Source: Bacillota bacterium (lineage in GTDB: Bacteria; Bacillota; Sulfobacillia; JAJZYS01; JAJYTV01). Taken from it: a DNA stretch of 5,457 nt. The notes below the pieces were generated by a model, which saw only the letters and a list, made by a program, of their open reading frames with translations, was not told the origin of the DNA and ran no database searches. The stretch lies in assembly GCA_021792885.1 (NCBI GenBank), contig JAJYTV010000152.1, forward strand, positions 1 to 5,457. Reading direction: 5' to 3'. Below are positions 1-5,457 of the stretch, in pieces. How positions within the stretch are numbered: position 1 is the stretch's first letter; each line of letters starts with the position of its first letter. Made by a program: the position numbers and the translations under genes.

Positions 1-12
1 TTGCGGCAGATC

Positions 13-20
13 TCCTTCTG
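13..20 (-). promoter_or_regulatory. Ribosome binding site for a gene starting beyond the left edge
   Basis: The minus strand reads AGAAGGAGA, a strong Shine-Dalgarno match, about 11 bases from the window edge, with no ATG, GTG or TTG in the remaining bases. A further minus-strand gene probably starts just outside, about 65-70 bases after the GH76 stop, and would extend the kinase-GH76 transcription unit. The rest of 1-64 shows nothing else. Confidence 0.4.
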
Positions 21-64
21 ACGGCTCAAACGCCGCTCGGCGACAGGCGGACGGCGCGCGCCCC

Positions 65-1363
65 TCAGAGGCGCAAGCGGCCAAAGCCGCCCGCCGGGAG
101 GATCGCGTTCACGCACAAGAGCCGTACCGCGCCCGTCTGGGTCAGCAGTTCTTCGTCGGCTGTCACGGGCGGCGGCCCCGCCCAGTCGTTGCCGATGAGT
201 CCTTGTCCGCTCCGCGCCCGGGTCCAGGCAAGCTGGGCGTTCGCCTGCACGGCGCGGCGGATCGCCGGATCGCGGGTGACTGAGTACAGCAGCTGCAGGT
301 TGTCCACGAGAACGCCGTTGAACTGGGCCTCCGGCGCGAAGGTCCCGTCGGACTGCAGCGTGCGGTGCAGGACGAACGACGCGGTCTTCTGCGCCTGCCG
401 CAGGTAGGAGTCGCGGTGGGTGGCCGAATAGAGCAGGACGCCGCCGCCGATCACCGCGCCTTGGTTGTAGCTCCACATCGTCTGCGCGACGTTGCCGGAA
501 CCGTCGATGTTCTCGTAGACCTGTCCCGTCTCGTGGTCGACGAGGTGGGCGATCTCCCAGGCGTAGATCCGCTCTGCCCACTGCAGGTAGCTCCGCTGGT
601 GCGTGTCTCTGTAGAGGTAGACCGCAAGTTCCGCAGCGGGCGCGGTCGACGCAGTGTTGCGCGTCAGGCGCTCATCGTTCCAGTAGATGCCTCCCGCCAC
701 CCGGTCCCAGCCGGACTCCTCGTAGCGGAACACGGCCTGCGCCTGCCTTAGGTAGGCGCTGTCGCGCGTCAGGTGGTAGGCTCCGACGAGGTCAAGGCCC
801 GCCCACGCGTTGTCGTCGAAGAACTTGATCGCGCCTGGCGCCGGGTTCAGGGTCGGCGCGTAGCCAGGGATGGGCGCGCCTGCGTCCCAATAGTAGGAGA
901 GGTTGTTCGCGAGCCGGCGCACGCCCGCGGCGTAGCGCGCCCCGCCCGGCAGCTGCGCCGCGTCCTCGAGGGCCGCGAGGGCCCAGGAATAGCCCCAGAC
1001 CTCCGCAGGATCGAACTCCACGCTTTCGTTCGGTACGCTGGTCGGCGCGGAACCGTGGGACTCTCGGGCGGCGGTGGGGTACTTCGAGAGGAGGCCGAGG
1101 CCCGCGTTGTAGTACTCCGTCAGCATCGCCTGGACCGCACTTCGCGCTCGGCGCTCCGCGGGGCCGGGCGGCGCTGGCCTGCGGGTCGTGCCGAGCGCCC
1201 AGGCGAGGCTGGCGAGCAGGAACGCGGCGGCGATGCCGACGCCTAGCCGCGCAGCGTCCCTGCGGGAGAAGTGCAACGACAAAGGCGCCCCCCTGCGCCC
1301 GGAGGGATTTCGGTCGTCCGGCGTGGCTCGATGCGATCTGCGGTGCGCGGGCTCTCCGGGCAT
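65..1363 (-). CDS. GH76-family glycoside hydrolase (alpha-1,6-mannanase-like), exported or membrane-anchored
   Basis: The 432-residue protein has the marks of glycoside hydrolase family 76, (alpha/alpha)6-barrel endo-alpha-1,6-mannanases. Residues 181-187 read FFDDNAW; in characterised members this Asp-Asp pair (here D183, D184) supplies the catalytic acids. Also present are GGIYW (224-228), the NTASTAPAAELA segment (237-248) and SYNQGAVIG (298-306), all family-like. Known substrates are alpha-1,6-mannan backbones such as fungal cell-wall mannan; the substrate here is unknown. Residues about 40-58 form one hydrophobic segment preceded by SRRD (33-36), a Tat-like signal or membrane anchor, so action outside the cytoplasm is inferred. 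No Shine-Dalgarno sequence precedes the ATG at 1363. A TTG at codon 30 (1274-1276), or codon 28, lies behind an AGGGGGG run and would give a normal signal-peptide start, so the first 27-29 residues may not be translated. It lies 54 bases after the kinase gene on the same strand. Family assignment is confident; the start is not. Confidence 0.87.
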   Translation of the reverse strand: MPGEPAHRRSHRATPDDRNPSGRRGAPLSLHFSRRDAARLGVGIAAAFLLASLAWALGTTRRPAPPGPAERRARSAVQAMLTEYYNAGLGLLSKYPTAARESHGSAPTSVPNESVEFDPAEVWGYSWALAALEDAAQLPGGARYAAGVRRLANNLSYYWDAGAPIPGYAPTLNPAPGAIKFFDDNAWAGLDLVGAYHLTRDSAYLRQAQAVFRYEESGWDRVAGGIYWNDERLTRNTASTAPAAELAVYLYRDTHQRSYLQWAERIYAWEIAHLVDHETGQVYENIDGSGNVAQTMWSYNQGAVIGGGVLLYSATHRDSYLRQAQKTASFVLHRTLQSDGTFAPEAQFNGVLVDNLQLLYSVTRDPAIRRAVQANAQLAWTRARSGQGLIGNDWAGPPPVTADEELLTQTGAVRLLCVNAILPAGGFGRLRL

Positions 1364-1417
1364 GCGTTAGGAGGATTCCCCACTTGGCCGCCAAGGCGGC
1401 TTCGGTCGGCCGATCGC
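1364..1417 (-). other. Short intergenic gap with two small GC-rich inverted repeats
   Basis: The gap between the kinase stop and the GH76 start holds GCCGCC-AA-GGCGGC at 1387-1400 and an imperfect palindrome at 1403-1416 right after the kinase stop codon. Neither is followed by a T tract on the minus strand, so no intrinsic terminator is evident. Read-through from the kinase gene into the GH76 gene is the simplest view. The repeats could slow transcription or stabilise an mRNA end, but that is not shown. Confidence 0.35.
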
Positions 1418-3343
1418 TTAGGACCGGGTCATGGGTGGGGGGGCGTCGGCCAGCGCGGCGGCGAGCGTTTCACGCAGTTCAGCGAGGCCGTACGGCTTCG
1501 GCAGGGCGGCGCGAAACCCGTCCAGGCGGTAGTGCAGCATGCGCTCGTGCTGCGCGTATCCGCTCGAGACGATGCCGCGCAGCATGGGGTCGATCGCCCA
1601 GAGGCTCTTGTAGAGCTCCGGAGCGGACCGGTCTCCGGGCAGCGTCAGGTCGAGGATCGCGAGGTGGAAGGGCCGTCCCCGGCCGATGGCCCCCCGCACC
1701 AGCGCGATCGCCTGCTCGCTGCTCTCCGCGAACTCCGCGTGGCAGCCGAGCTCCTCCAGCATGTGGGCGGCGGCGGTGCGTATCAGCGCCTCGTCGTCGA
1801 CCATGAGCACCCGAAGGTTGGGGCGTAGGCCCGCCACGGGAGCTCGCCCCGGCGCAGCTTCGCCAGCGGCGGTGCCCACCCCGCTCGCAGGCAGAAAGAC
1901 CTGGAAGAAAGTGCCCTTTCCGGCGCGGGAATGGACCGTGATGTGGCCCTGGTGGCGCCGGACGATGCGGTAGGTCGTCGTGAGGCCGAGGCCGTGGCCC
2001 TCGGAGCGGGTCGTGAAGTACGGATCGAAGATGCGGGAGAGATGCTCCGGTGCGATGCCGCGCCCGGTGTCCTCCACCGTCAGGAGGACGTACGGGCCGC
2101 GTGCGAGCGGCAGTTCCGGGCCGGCCTCGGGCAGGAGGATGTTCTTCGCCGCGACGTGCAGGACGCCGCCTTCGGGCATAGCCGCGACTGCGTTCAGCAC
2201 GAGGTTCTGCAGCACCTGGCTGAGCTCTGCGGCGTCGCCTTGTACAGGACAGAGGTCGTCCGCGACATCGAGGTCCGCGCGCACGCGCGAGCCGCGCACG
2301 AGGAAAGGCACCATGTTCCGCACGAGCGGTGCGAGCGGCGTCGGCATGTAGGTGCGCACCTCCGCGCCGCGGGCGTAGGCCGACAGCTGGCGCGCGAGGA
2401 AGGCGGCGCGCCCGCATGCCGCCTCGGCGTCCGTGAGGAGGGGGGATGCCGGGTGTCCCACGACCGTCTCCAAGGCCAGGGAGAGGTTTCCCTGTACCAC
2501 GGCGAGCAGGTTGTTGAAGTCGTGGGCGATGCCCGCGGCGAGGAGGTCGAGCGCCTCGAGCTTCTGCGCGTGCAGCACTTGCTCTTCGGCCTTGCGCCGC
2601 TGCGTCACGTCCATCACCGTGCCCGCGATCCGCACGACGCGGCCCTGGCCGTCGGCAAAGCCCTGCGCGTGGACGAGCCAGTGCTGGACGCTCCCGTCCG
2701 GACGGACCACGCGGTGTTCGAGGCTGACCGGCCTCTCGACCGTCCGGTTCCTGGCCAACGTCGCTTCGAGGCGCCGCACGTCGTCCGGATGGACCAGCCG
2801 CTCGCGCAGGTCGGACCAGGTGAAGCGCTCCTGACGCTGCCAGCCCGCGAGCCGTAGGAGCTGGTCGGAGCACTGGAGCGCTCCGGTGGCGGTGTCGAGC
2901 TCCCACCAGCCGAGGCCGGCGATGCGGTAGGCCTCCTCGAGGCGCGCCTGGCTCTCGGCCAGCGCCTCGAGCACCTGTCGCTCGTCGGTGATGTCGCGCA
3001 TGTGCACCACGACTGCGCCGACCTCCGGGCGGTCGCGCAGGTCCCGGCCGACCATCTCCATCGTGCGGTAGGTGCCGTCGGCGTGGCGCACGCGCTGCAC
3101 GGTGCGCAGGAGCGCCCGGGGATTCGCGAGCAGATCGCCGATCTTGCGCAGACCTTGGGCGACCTCCTCGGGCGCCAGGAAGTCCGCGACCGGCTGGCCG
3201 GTCACGAAGTCCGGGTCGTAGCCCATGATTGGTGTCACTTCCGGGCTGATCCAAAGGACCGTGCCGTGGCCGTCCAGGGTGACGAGGATGCCGTCGGTAT
3301 CTCCCATCAGTGCGGCGTAGTACTGGTGCACTCTGTCTTGCAT
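1418..3343 (-). CDS. Soluble hybrid sensor histidine kinase, PAS-PAS-HisKA-HATPase-REC
   Basis: The 641-residue two-component hybrid kinase has no membrane segment or signal peptide and should sense a cytoplasmic signal. Two PAS/PAC modules occupy about residues 8-125 and 135-250. The HisKA dimerisation helix carries the phospho-acceptor H274 in AGIAHDFNNLL (270-280). The ATPase domain (about 330-486) has the N box around N380 and N384, the G1 box DTGRGI (425-430), the F box FDPYFTTR (439-446) and the G2 box GHGLGL (449-454), so catalysis looks intact. The receiver (about 510-630) has acidic D516/D517, acceptor D565 in AILDLTLPG, switch S594 and K616, so it too looks functional. There is no DNA-binding output domain. 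The phosphate probably passes to a separate partner not in this window, or the receiver modulates the kinase. The ATG start is kept although only a GC-rich stretch precedes it; an in-frame TGA lies 51 bases upstream. The GH76 gene follows on the same strand. Confidence 0.95.
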   Translation of the reverse strand: MQDRVHQYYAALMGDTDGILVTLDGHGTVLWISPEVTPIMGYDPDFVTGQPVADFLAPEEVAQGLRKIGDLLANPRALLRTVQRVRHADGTYRTMEMVGRDLRDRPEVGAVVVHMRDITDERQVLEALAESQARLEEAYRIAGLGWWELDTATGALQCSDQLLRLAGWQRQERFTWSDLRERLVHPDDVRRLEATLARNRTVERPVSLEHRVVRPDGSVQHWLVHAQGFADGQGRVVRIAGTVMDVTQRRKAEEQVLHAQKLEALDLLAAGIAHDFNNLLAVVQGNLSLALETVVGHPASPLLTDAEAACGRAAFLARQLSAYARGAEVRTYMPTPLAPLVRNMVPFLVRGSRVRADLDVADDLCPVQGDAAELSQVLQNLVLNAVAAMPEGGVLHVAAKNILLPEAGPELPLARGPYVLLTVEDTGRGIAPEHLSRIFDPYFTTRSEGHGLGLTTTYRIVRRHQGHITVHSRAGKGTFFQVFLPASGVGTAAGEAAPGRAPVAGLRPNLRVLMVDDEALIRTAAAHMLEELGCHAEFAESSEQAIALVRGAIGRGRPFHLAILDLTLPGDRSAPELYKSLWAIDPMLRGIVSSGYAQHERMLHYRLDGFRAALPKPYGLAELRETLAAALADAPPPMTRS

Positions 3344-3353
3344 GTCGTGGCGC

Positions 3354-3371
3354 CCGGCCGAAGGCGGCCGG
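3354..3371 (-). other. GC-rich hairpin just upstream of the kinase start codon
   Basis: A perfect 7-bp inverted repeat (CCGGCCG/CGGCCGG) with a 4-base loop ends 10 bases before the kinase ATG on the minus strand. It covers the place where a ribosome binding site would be expected, and no good Shine-Dalgarno sequence is seen outside it. It could limit translation. It could equally be a chance product of the high G+C content. Confidence 0.4.
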
Positions 3372-3390
3372 CGTGCCAGCCCCCCTTCGT

Positions 3391-3419
3391 GTCATAGATC
3401 CTGCGGGGCGGCGGGTCAG
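3391..3419 (-). promoter_or_regulatory. Candidate sigma-70-type promoter for the kinase gene
   Basis: On the minus strand CTGACC (3414-3419, 4 of 6 to the -35 consensus) and TATGAC (3391-3396, 4 of 6 to the -10) are separated by exactly 17 bases. Transcription would start near 3384, giving a leader of about 40 bases to the kinase ATG. This is the best match found by eye in the 3344-3590 stretch, which otherwise holds no recognisable gene. Confidence 0.33.
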
Positions 3420-3589
3420 TGGTGAAGTGGCCGATTGGTCTCGTGCGGGCGGTGTTGATTCCTGCAGGCGCCCGAGAGGGCGCGGTGCGGGATGCTGCCA
3501 CAAGAACACCCATAACAGGGAATTCCATGGCTGCATGTCGAATGGTGACGGCGGCGTACAGGAAACCCGCCGCGAACGGCGTGCTGCAG

Positions 3590-3742
3590 GTCTTGAACAT
3601 AGCGATCTTCAACCGCCGGCCGTCCCCCGGTCTCGTCCACCACTCCGATCATGGCGCGCAGTACACCGCCCTTGCCTTCGGGCAGCGGCTCAACGAGGCA
3701 GGGATCTTGGGATCCATGGGTACCGTGGGAGACGCCTACGAG
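3590..3742 (+). pseudogene. IS3-family transposase (OrfB) fragment
   Basis: About 51 residues match the integrase core of IS3-family OrfB. They read NRRPSPGLVHHSDHGAQYTA followed by LAFGQR, NEAGI and SMGTVGDAYE. The HHSD aspartate (codon at 3647-3649) is the second acid of the DDE triad. The fragment stops just before the usual DN.(8-10).E segment, so the catalytic Glu, the start and both ends are absent. The frame is open from 3419, but the part before about 3590 does not resemble transposase. It runs straight into the IS256 relic at 3741, in another frame. It cannot encode an active enzyme. Confidence 0.85.
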
Positions 3743-4082
3743 CTTCACCGATGATGTCCCGGCCAGCCTGGCGCACCTGCAGCTCCCGGCCGCCCACCGC
3801 AAGTTCGTGCGCACCACGAACCTCATCGAGCGCAGCTTCGAGGAGGAGCGCCGGCGCACCAAGACCATTCCACGGTTCTTCGACGAGCACAGCGCTCTAA
3901 AGCTCGTCTTCGGCGCCCTGACCCGCGCGACCGCCAGGTGGCAGCGCCTTCGCATCACCGACCTTGAGCAGCACCAGATCACCCACTTGCGCCAGCAGCT
4001 CGGCCTTGAACCACCGCCTCAACCGCCTGAGGGCAAGCAAGATCCCGAAAACCAGAGCCCTGCTGCGTCCGAAGTTGCCTAA
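3741..4082 (+). pseudogene. IS256-family (mutator-type) transposase, C-terminal fragment, copy 1
   Basis: About 113 residues match the C-terminus of IS256-family transposases, which are normally about 400 residues. The segment opens with SFTDDVPASLAHLQLP, then RTTNLIER (codons 3810-3833), EEERRRTKTIPRF and SALKLVFGALTRATARWQRL, and ends in a Pro/Glu-rich tail before TAA. The Glu of the TTNLIE box is probably the last member of the DDE triad; the two Asp residues and the zinc-finger-like middle are missing. The frame is open back to an ATG at 3651, but those 30 codons lie out of frame over IS3 DNA, so a 143-residue product would be a meaningless fusion. The tail repeats at 5304-5432. Confidence 0.9.
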
Positions 4083-4090
4083 CTGCTTTT
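3961..4090 (+). repeat. Imperfect direct repeat, left copy (IS256 3' end)
   Basis: This stretch aligns without gaps to 5311-5440 at an offset of exactly 1350 bases, with 103 of 130 bases identical by hand count. The similarity covers the last codons of the transposase, the stop codon and the shared GCTTTTAC just beyond it, then fades. The level of divergence says the two elements are related but were not duplicated recently. Confidence 0.85.
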
Positions 4091-4098
4091 ACGTCACC

Positions 4099-4113
4099 TC
4101 GGAACGCTTCCGA
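4099..4113. other. Small perfect inverted repeat between IS256 relic and hydrolase
   Basis: TCGGAA-CGC-TTCCGA forms a 6-bp stem with a 3-base loop about 58 bases after the hydrolase stop (minus-strand direction). No T tract follows on either strand, so it is at best a weak terminator. The rest of 4083-4170 shows nothing recognisable. Confidence 0.3.
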
Positions 4114-4170
4114 CATCGACTATGCGTGTGGCAAAGCGGGACAGCCGGTATGCGCTCCTTCGCTACCGCG

Positions 4171-4986
4171 TCAGTTAGAAGTCCCTTCGAGCCATTGCGC
4201 CAGGATTTCGTTAAACCGCTCGGCCTGCTCAAGGCTAGGCGAATGGGCTGCATTCGCGAGGGAAGTGAACTGTGCCCGCGGCGCCTTCTCAGCGATGAGC
4301 CGCCCGATTCGCTGGATAGTCGGGGCATCCTCCTCACCAACTACCACGAGCACTGGCATGGTTAGCTCCCCTATGCGATCCACGTCGCTGGTCTCGTCAT
4401 CCGTCGGCTCCGAGCCATTCTGCGGCTGGTAGGTGCTGCGCAGCATGTCCCTGCTGAGCGTGATGAATGCGACATCCAGGTCGGATGGACGACGGTGGAT
4501 GCCTGCGATCCAGAACTGCAGGTCGAGTTCCATCATCGCCTCGAAGTCCTCTGCTTTGTCCGCCTTCTCATAAGCTGCCGCTAGGTCCGGCGGAACGTCC
4601 ACGACCGGCGACGGCTCATAACCGTACAGATTCGTTCCGACCAGTACGAGCCGTTCTATGCGTTCCGGGTGCTCAAGCGCAACGCGAATGGCCATCATAC
4701 CGCCCATGGATGCGCCGATCAGCGTTGCCTTCCCGATCCCGAGCGCGTCGAGAACCGCCAGCACGTCCGCCGCGTAGCTGAAGGGACCTGGTACGTGCGG
4801 GGTGTCGCGATAGCCCCGATGATCCCAACGTACGACCCGGTGTGATGACGCAAGCCATCCGAATTGCGGATCCCACATACGGCTGTCCGTTACGCCACTG
4901 TGCAAAAGCACCAGGGCGGGCCCCTGGCCCTCGTCCTCCACCCCCAACACAATCCCGTTCACGGCTACTTCCCGCAAGATGCTCAC
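4171..4986 (-). CDS. Alpha/beta-hydrolase fold protein (esterase/lactonase-like)
   Basis: With a GTG start at 4986 the product has 271 residues, the usual size for a stand-alone alpha/beta hydrolase. The oxyanion motif LHSG is at 28-31 and RWDHRGY at 53-59. The nucleophile elbow GASMGG (91-96) carries S93, the acid is D220 in GEEDAP, and H248 in NAAHSPSL completes the triad. A cap lies between about residues 120 and 205. There is no signal peptide, so it should be cytoplasmic. The substrate cannot be read; enol-lactonase, epoxide-hydrolase-like or general esterase activities all fit the family. The start is chosen because AGGAG and AAAGGA precede this GTG. The longer frame (GTG at 5025, 284 residues) has no ribosome binding site and adds an unfamiliar N-terminus. 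The gene is about 58% G+C in two sampled lines against 72-73% in the kinase, and it lies between two IS256 tails, which suggests horizontal acquisition. Confidence 0.92.
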   Translation of the reverse strand: MSILREVAVNGIVLGVEDEGQGPALVLLHSGVTDSRMWDPQFGWLASSHRVVRWDHRGYRDTPHVPGPFSYAADVLAVLDALGIGKATLIGASMGGMMAIRVALEHPERIERLVLVGTNLYGYEPSPVVDVPPDLAAAYEKADKAEDFEAMMELDLQFWIAGIHRRPSDLDVAFITLSRDMLRSTYQPQNGSEPTDDETSDVDRIGELTMPVLVVVGEEDAPTIQRIGRLIAEKAPRAQFTSLANAAHSPSLEQAERFNEILAQWLEGTSN

Positions 4987-5084
4987 CTGTCCTTTTCTCT
5001 CCTGGGAGTGACCGGCGTTCTGCACGCGTCATTGCTGCTCACAGCCCGTCGGGCCGGCACAAGCCCAGTCCGCTCGAAGACACG

Positions 5085-5110
5085 AAAAGACCGGGACATC
5101 GTCCCGGTCT
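5085..5110 (-). terminator. Intrinsic terminator in the hydrolase leader
   Basis: A perfect 10-bp inverted repeat, AGACCGGGAC and GTCCCGGTCT around a 3-base loop, is followed on the minus strand by a TTTTC run, giving a strong hairpin plus short U tract. On the plus strand the stem is followed by GAAAGC, so it should act mainly on minus-strand transcripts. It lies about 100 bases upstream of the hydrolase start. Transcripts from the promoter at 5251-5279 must pass it to reach that gene. Confidence 0.78.
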
Positions 5111-5130
5111 GAAAGCTACATGCACATGCG

Positions 5131-5220
5131 CTAACCGCGGTACGGTGTGGGCGCATGAGCTTCAAAAGCCTCCAGCCGAGAACACTTCACCTGGCATACG
5201 GTCGCTCCATCCCTGGCCAT
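5131..5220 (-). CDS. 29-codon mini-ORF with strong ribosome binding site (leader peptide or small protein)
   Basis: An ATG at 5218-5220 is preceded by AAGGAGGTG (5228-5236), the best Shine-Dalgarno sequence in the window, with a 9-base spacer from AGGAGG. The frame starts MARDGATVCQVKC and ends at TAG (5131-5133). The peptide is not recognised; it has two Cys in a C-x3-C arrangement and no membrane segment. Its stop codon falls at the edge of the hairpin at 5125-5157, so a ribosome reaching the end would open that stem. It sits between a good promoter and a terminator, which fits either a leader peptide controlling the downstream hydrolase or a tiny independent gene. Its shortness allows a chance ORF, but the ribosome binding site argues against that. 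Confidence 0.45.
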   Translation of the reverse strand: MARDGATVCQVKCSRLEAFEAHAPTPYRG

Positions 5221-5250
5221 GACGCCCCACCTCCTTCCAGCAACGGCCCG

Positions 5251-5279
5251 AGTGTAGCACGTTCATTCGCGGGGATCAA
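5251..5279 (-). promoter_or_regulatory. Sigma-70-type promoter with extended -10, reading toward the hydrolase
   Basis: On the minus strand TTGATC (5274-5279) and TACACT (5251-5256) are separated by exactly 17 bases, and TGC directly before the -10 makes it an extended -10 element. Both boxes match consensus at four or more positions. Transcription should start near 5244, just ahead of the strong ribosome binding site at 5228-5236. The -35 box lies beside the IS256 relic. Confidence 0.65.
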
Positions 5280-5303
5280 CGAACGTCCTCCGGCACGTGG
5301 ATC

Positions 5304-5432
5304 ATGGCCGACCTTGAGCACCACTGGTTCGCCCACTTGCGGCAGACGCTCGGCCTCGACACGCCGCCCCATCCCCATGCGGACAAGGAGGAACCCGAAA
5401 ACCCGAGCCCCGCTGCGTCCGAGGTAGCCTAA
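5304..5432 (+). pseudogene. IS256-family transposase, extreme C-terminal fragment, copy 2
   Basis: The last 42 codons match the tail of copy 1 without gaps: 26 of 42 residues are the same, including HLRQ, LGL, PEN and the terminal SPAASEVA before TAA. Upstream of about 5298 the similarity ends, so almost the whole transposase is gone. The bases after the stop, GCTTTTACAGCATCTTCAG, resemble the right inverted repeat of IS256-family elements, which often start TTTACA at the inner end. The element's right end therefore probably lies at or just past the window edge. The ATG at 5304 is incidental and no product is expected. Confidence 0.8.
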
Positions 5433-5440
5433 TCGCTTTT
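5311..5440 (+). repeat. Imperfect direct repeat, right copy (IS256 3' end)
   Basis: This is the partner of 3961-4090, with 79% of bases identical by hand count and no gaps. The two copies share orientation and bracket the hydrolase gene with its leader. Confidence 0.85.
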
Positions 5441-5457
5441 ACAGCATCTTCAGAGAC

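Larger units (their letters stand above)
5085..5244 (-). promoter_or_regulatory. Putative structured leader / attenuator upstream of the hydrolase
   Basis: This predicted transcript runs from about 5244 to the terminator. A hairpin at 5111-5163 abuts the terminator: inner arms 5151-5157 and 5125-5131 pair perfectly over 7 bp, and outer arms 5158-5163 and 5111-5117 pair around a 7-base bulge. An alternative small hairpin (GAGGCTT/AAGCTC) would use the same outer arm, so the folds are mutually exclusive. The loop contains GTACCGCGG, which resembles part of the T-box motif, but the UGG needed to pair with a tRNA CCA end is missing. No known riboswitch class is recognised. Its role as a switch is inference. 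Confidence 0.4.

Noticed and set aside
1931..2857. A 308-codon plus-strand frame antisense to the kinase
   Set aside because: It is a shadow of the kinase, with no motifs and no ribosome binding site of note.
1479..3536. A 685-codon minus-strand frame overlapping the kinase gene
   Set aside because: It is rich in Arg, Pro and Ala with no domain pattern, as expected of an off-frame reading of high-GC DNA. The overlapping kinase frame carries every expected motif.
3416..3982. A 188-codon minus-strand frame across the transposase relics
   Set aside because: It is antisense to the clearly recognisable IS3 and IS256 fragments and resembles no protein family.
3651..4082. A functional 143-residue transposase gene
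   Set aside because: The first 30 codons are IS3 DNA read in the wrong frame, and the remaining 113 residues lack two of the three catalytic acids of IS256 transposases.
5111..5163. A T-box leader in front of the hydrolase
   Set aside because: GTACCGCGG followed by a terminator resembles the T-box 3' half, but the preceding bases are CACACC instead of AGGGUGG, so the tRNA-acceptor-binding bulge is absent. No convincing stem I or specifier loop is seen in only about 160 bases.
1..5457. CRISPR arrays, tRNA or rRNA genes
   Set aside because: No regularly spaced repeats, cloverleaf-like segments or rRNA-like sequence were seen on either strand by eye.

Overview
This 5.46-kb window comes from a high-GC bacterium. 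Sixty-base lines counted by hand inside the kinase gene are about 72-73% G+C, with the dense spurious antisense ORFs typical of such DNA. Nothing fixes the lineage. A GH76-type glycoside hydrolase, a soluble PAS hybrid kinase and IS256/IS3 relics would fit several high-GC soil or thermophile lineages, so taxonomy is left open.

The left part (about 1-3420) is ordinary chromosome read on the minus strand. A soluble hybrid sensor kinase (PAS-PAS-HisKA-HATPase-receiver, 1418-3343) is followed after 54 bases by a GH76-family (alpha-1,6-mannanase-like) protein with an N-terminal export segment (65-1363). The short gap and shared strand suggest co-transcription. A candidate promoter lies upstream of the kinase at 3391-3419. 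A strong Shine-Dalgarno sequence at the left edge suggests another minus-strand gene starts just outside the window.

The right part (about 3590-5457) is a patchwork of transposase relics around one cargo gene. A plus-strand fragment of an IS3-family transposase (about 3590-3742) runs directly into the C-terminal part of an IS256-family transposase (3741-4082). A second, diverged IS256 C-terminus ends at 5432. The two IS256 tails align without gaps at an offset of exactly 1350 bases (103 of 130 bases identical by hand count). They bracket a minus-strand alpha/beta hydrolase gene (4171-4986) that is about 58% G+C in the lines counted, so this segment looks acquired.

The most unusual structure is the roughly 260-base leader of the hydrolase. 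On the minus strand it holds, in order, a near-consensus extended -10 promoter, a strong ribosome binding site, a 29-codon mini-ORF whose stop lies in a hairpin loop, and a perfect 10-bp intrinsic terminator about 100 bases before the hydrolase start. This could be an attenuator or riboswitch-like control device, or a self-contained small gene. The two cannot be told apart from sequence alone.
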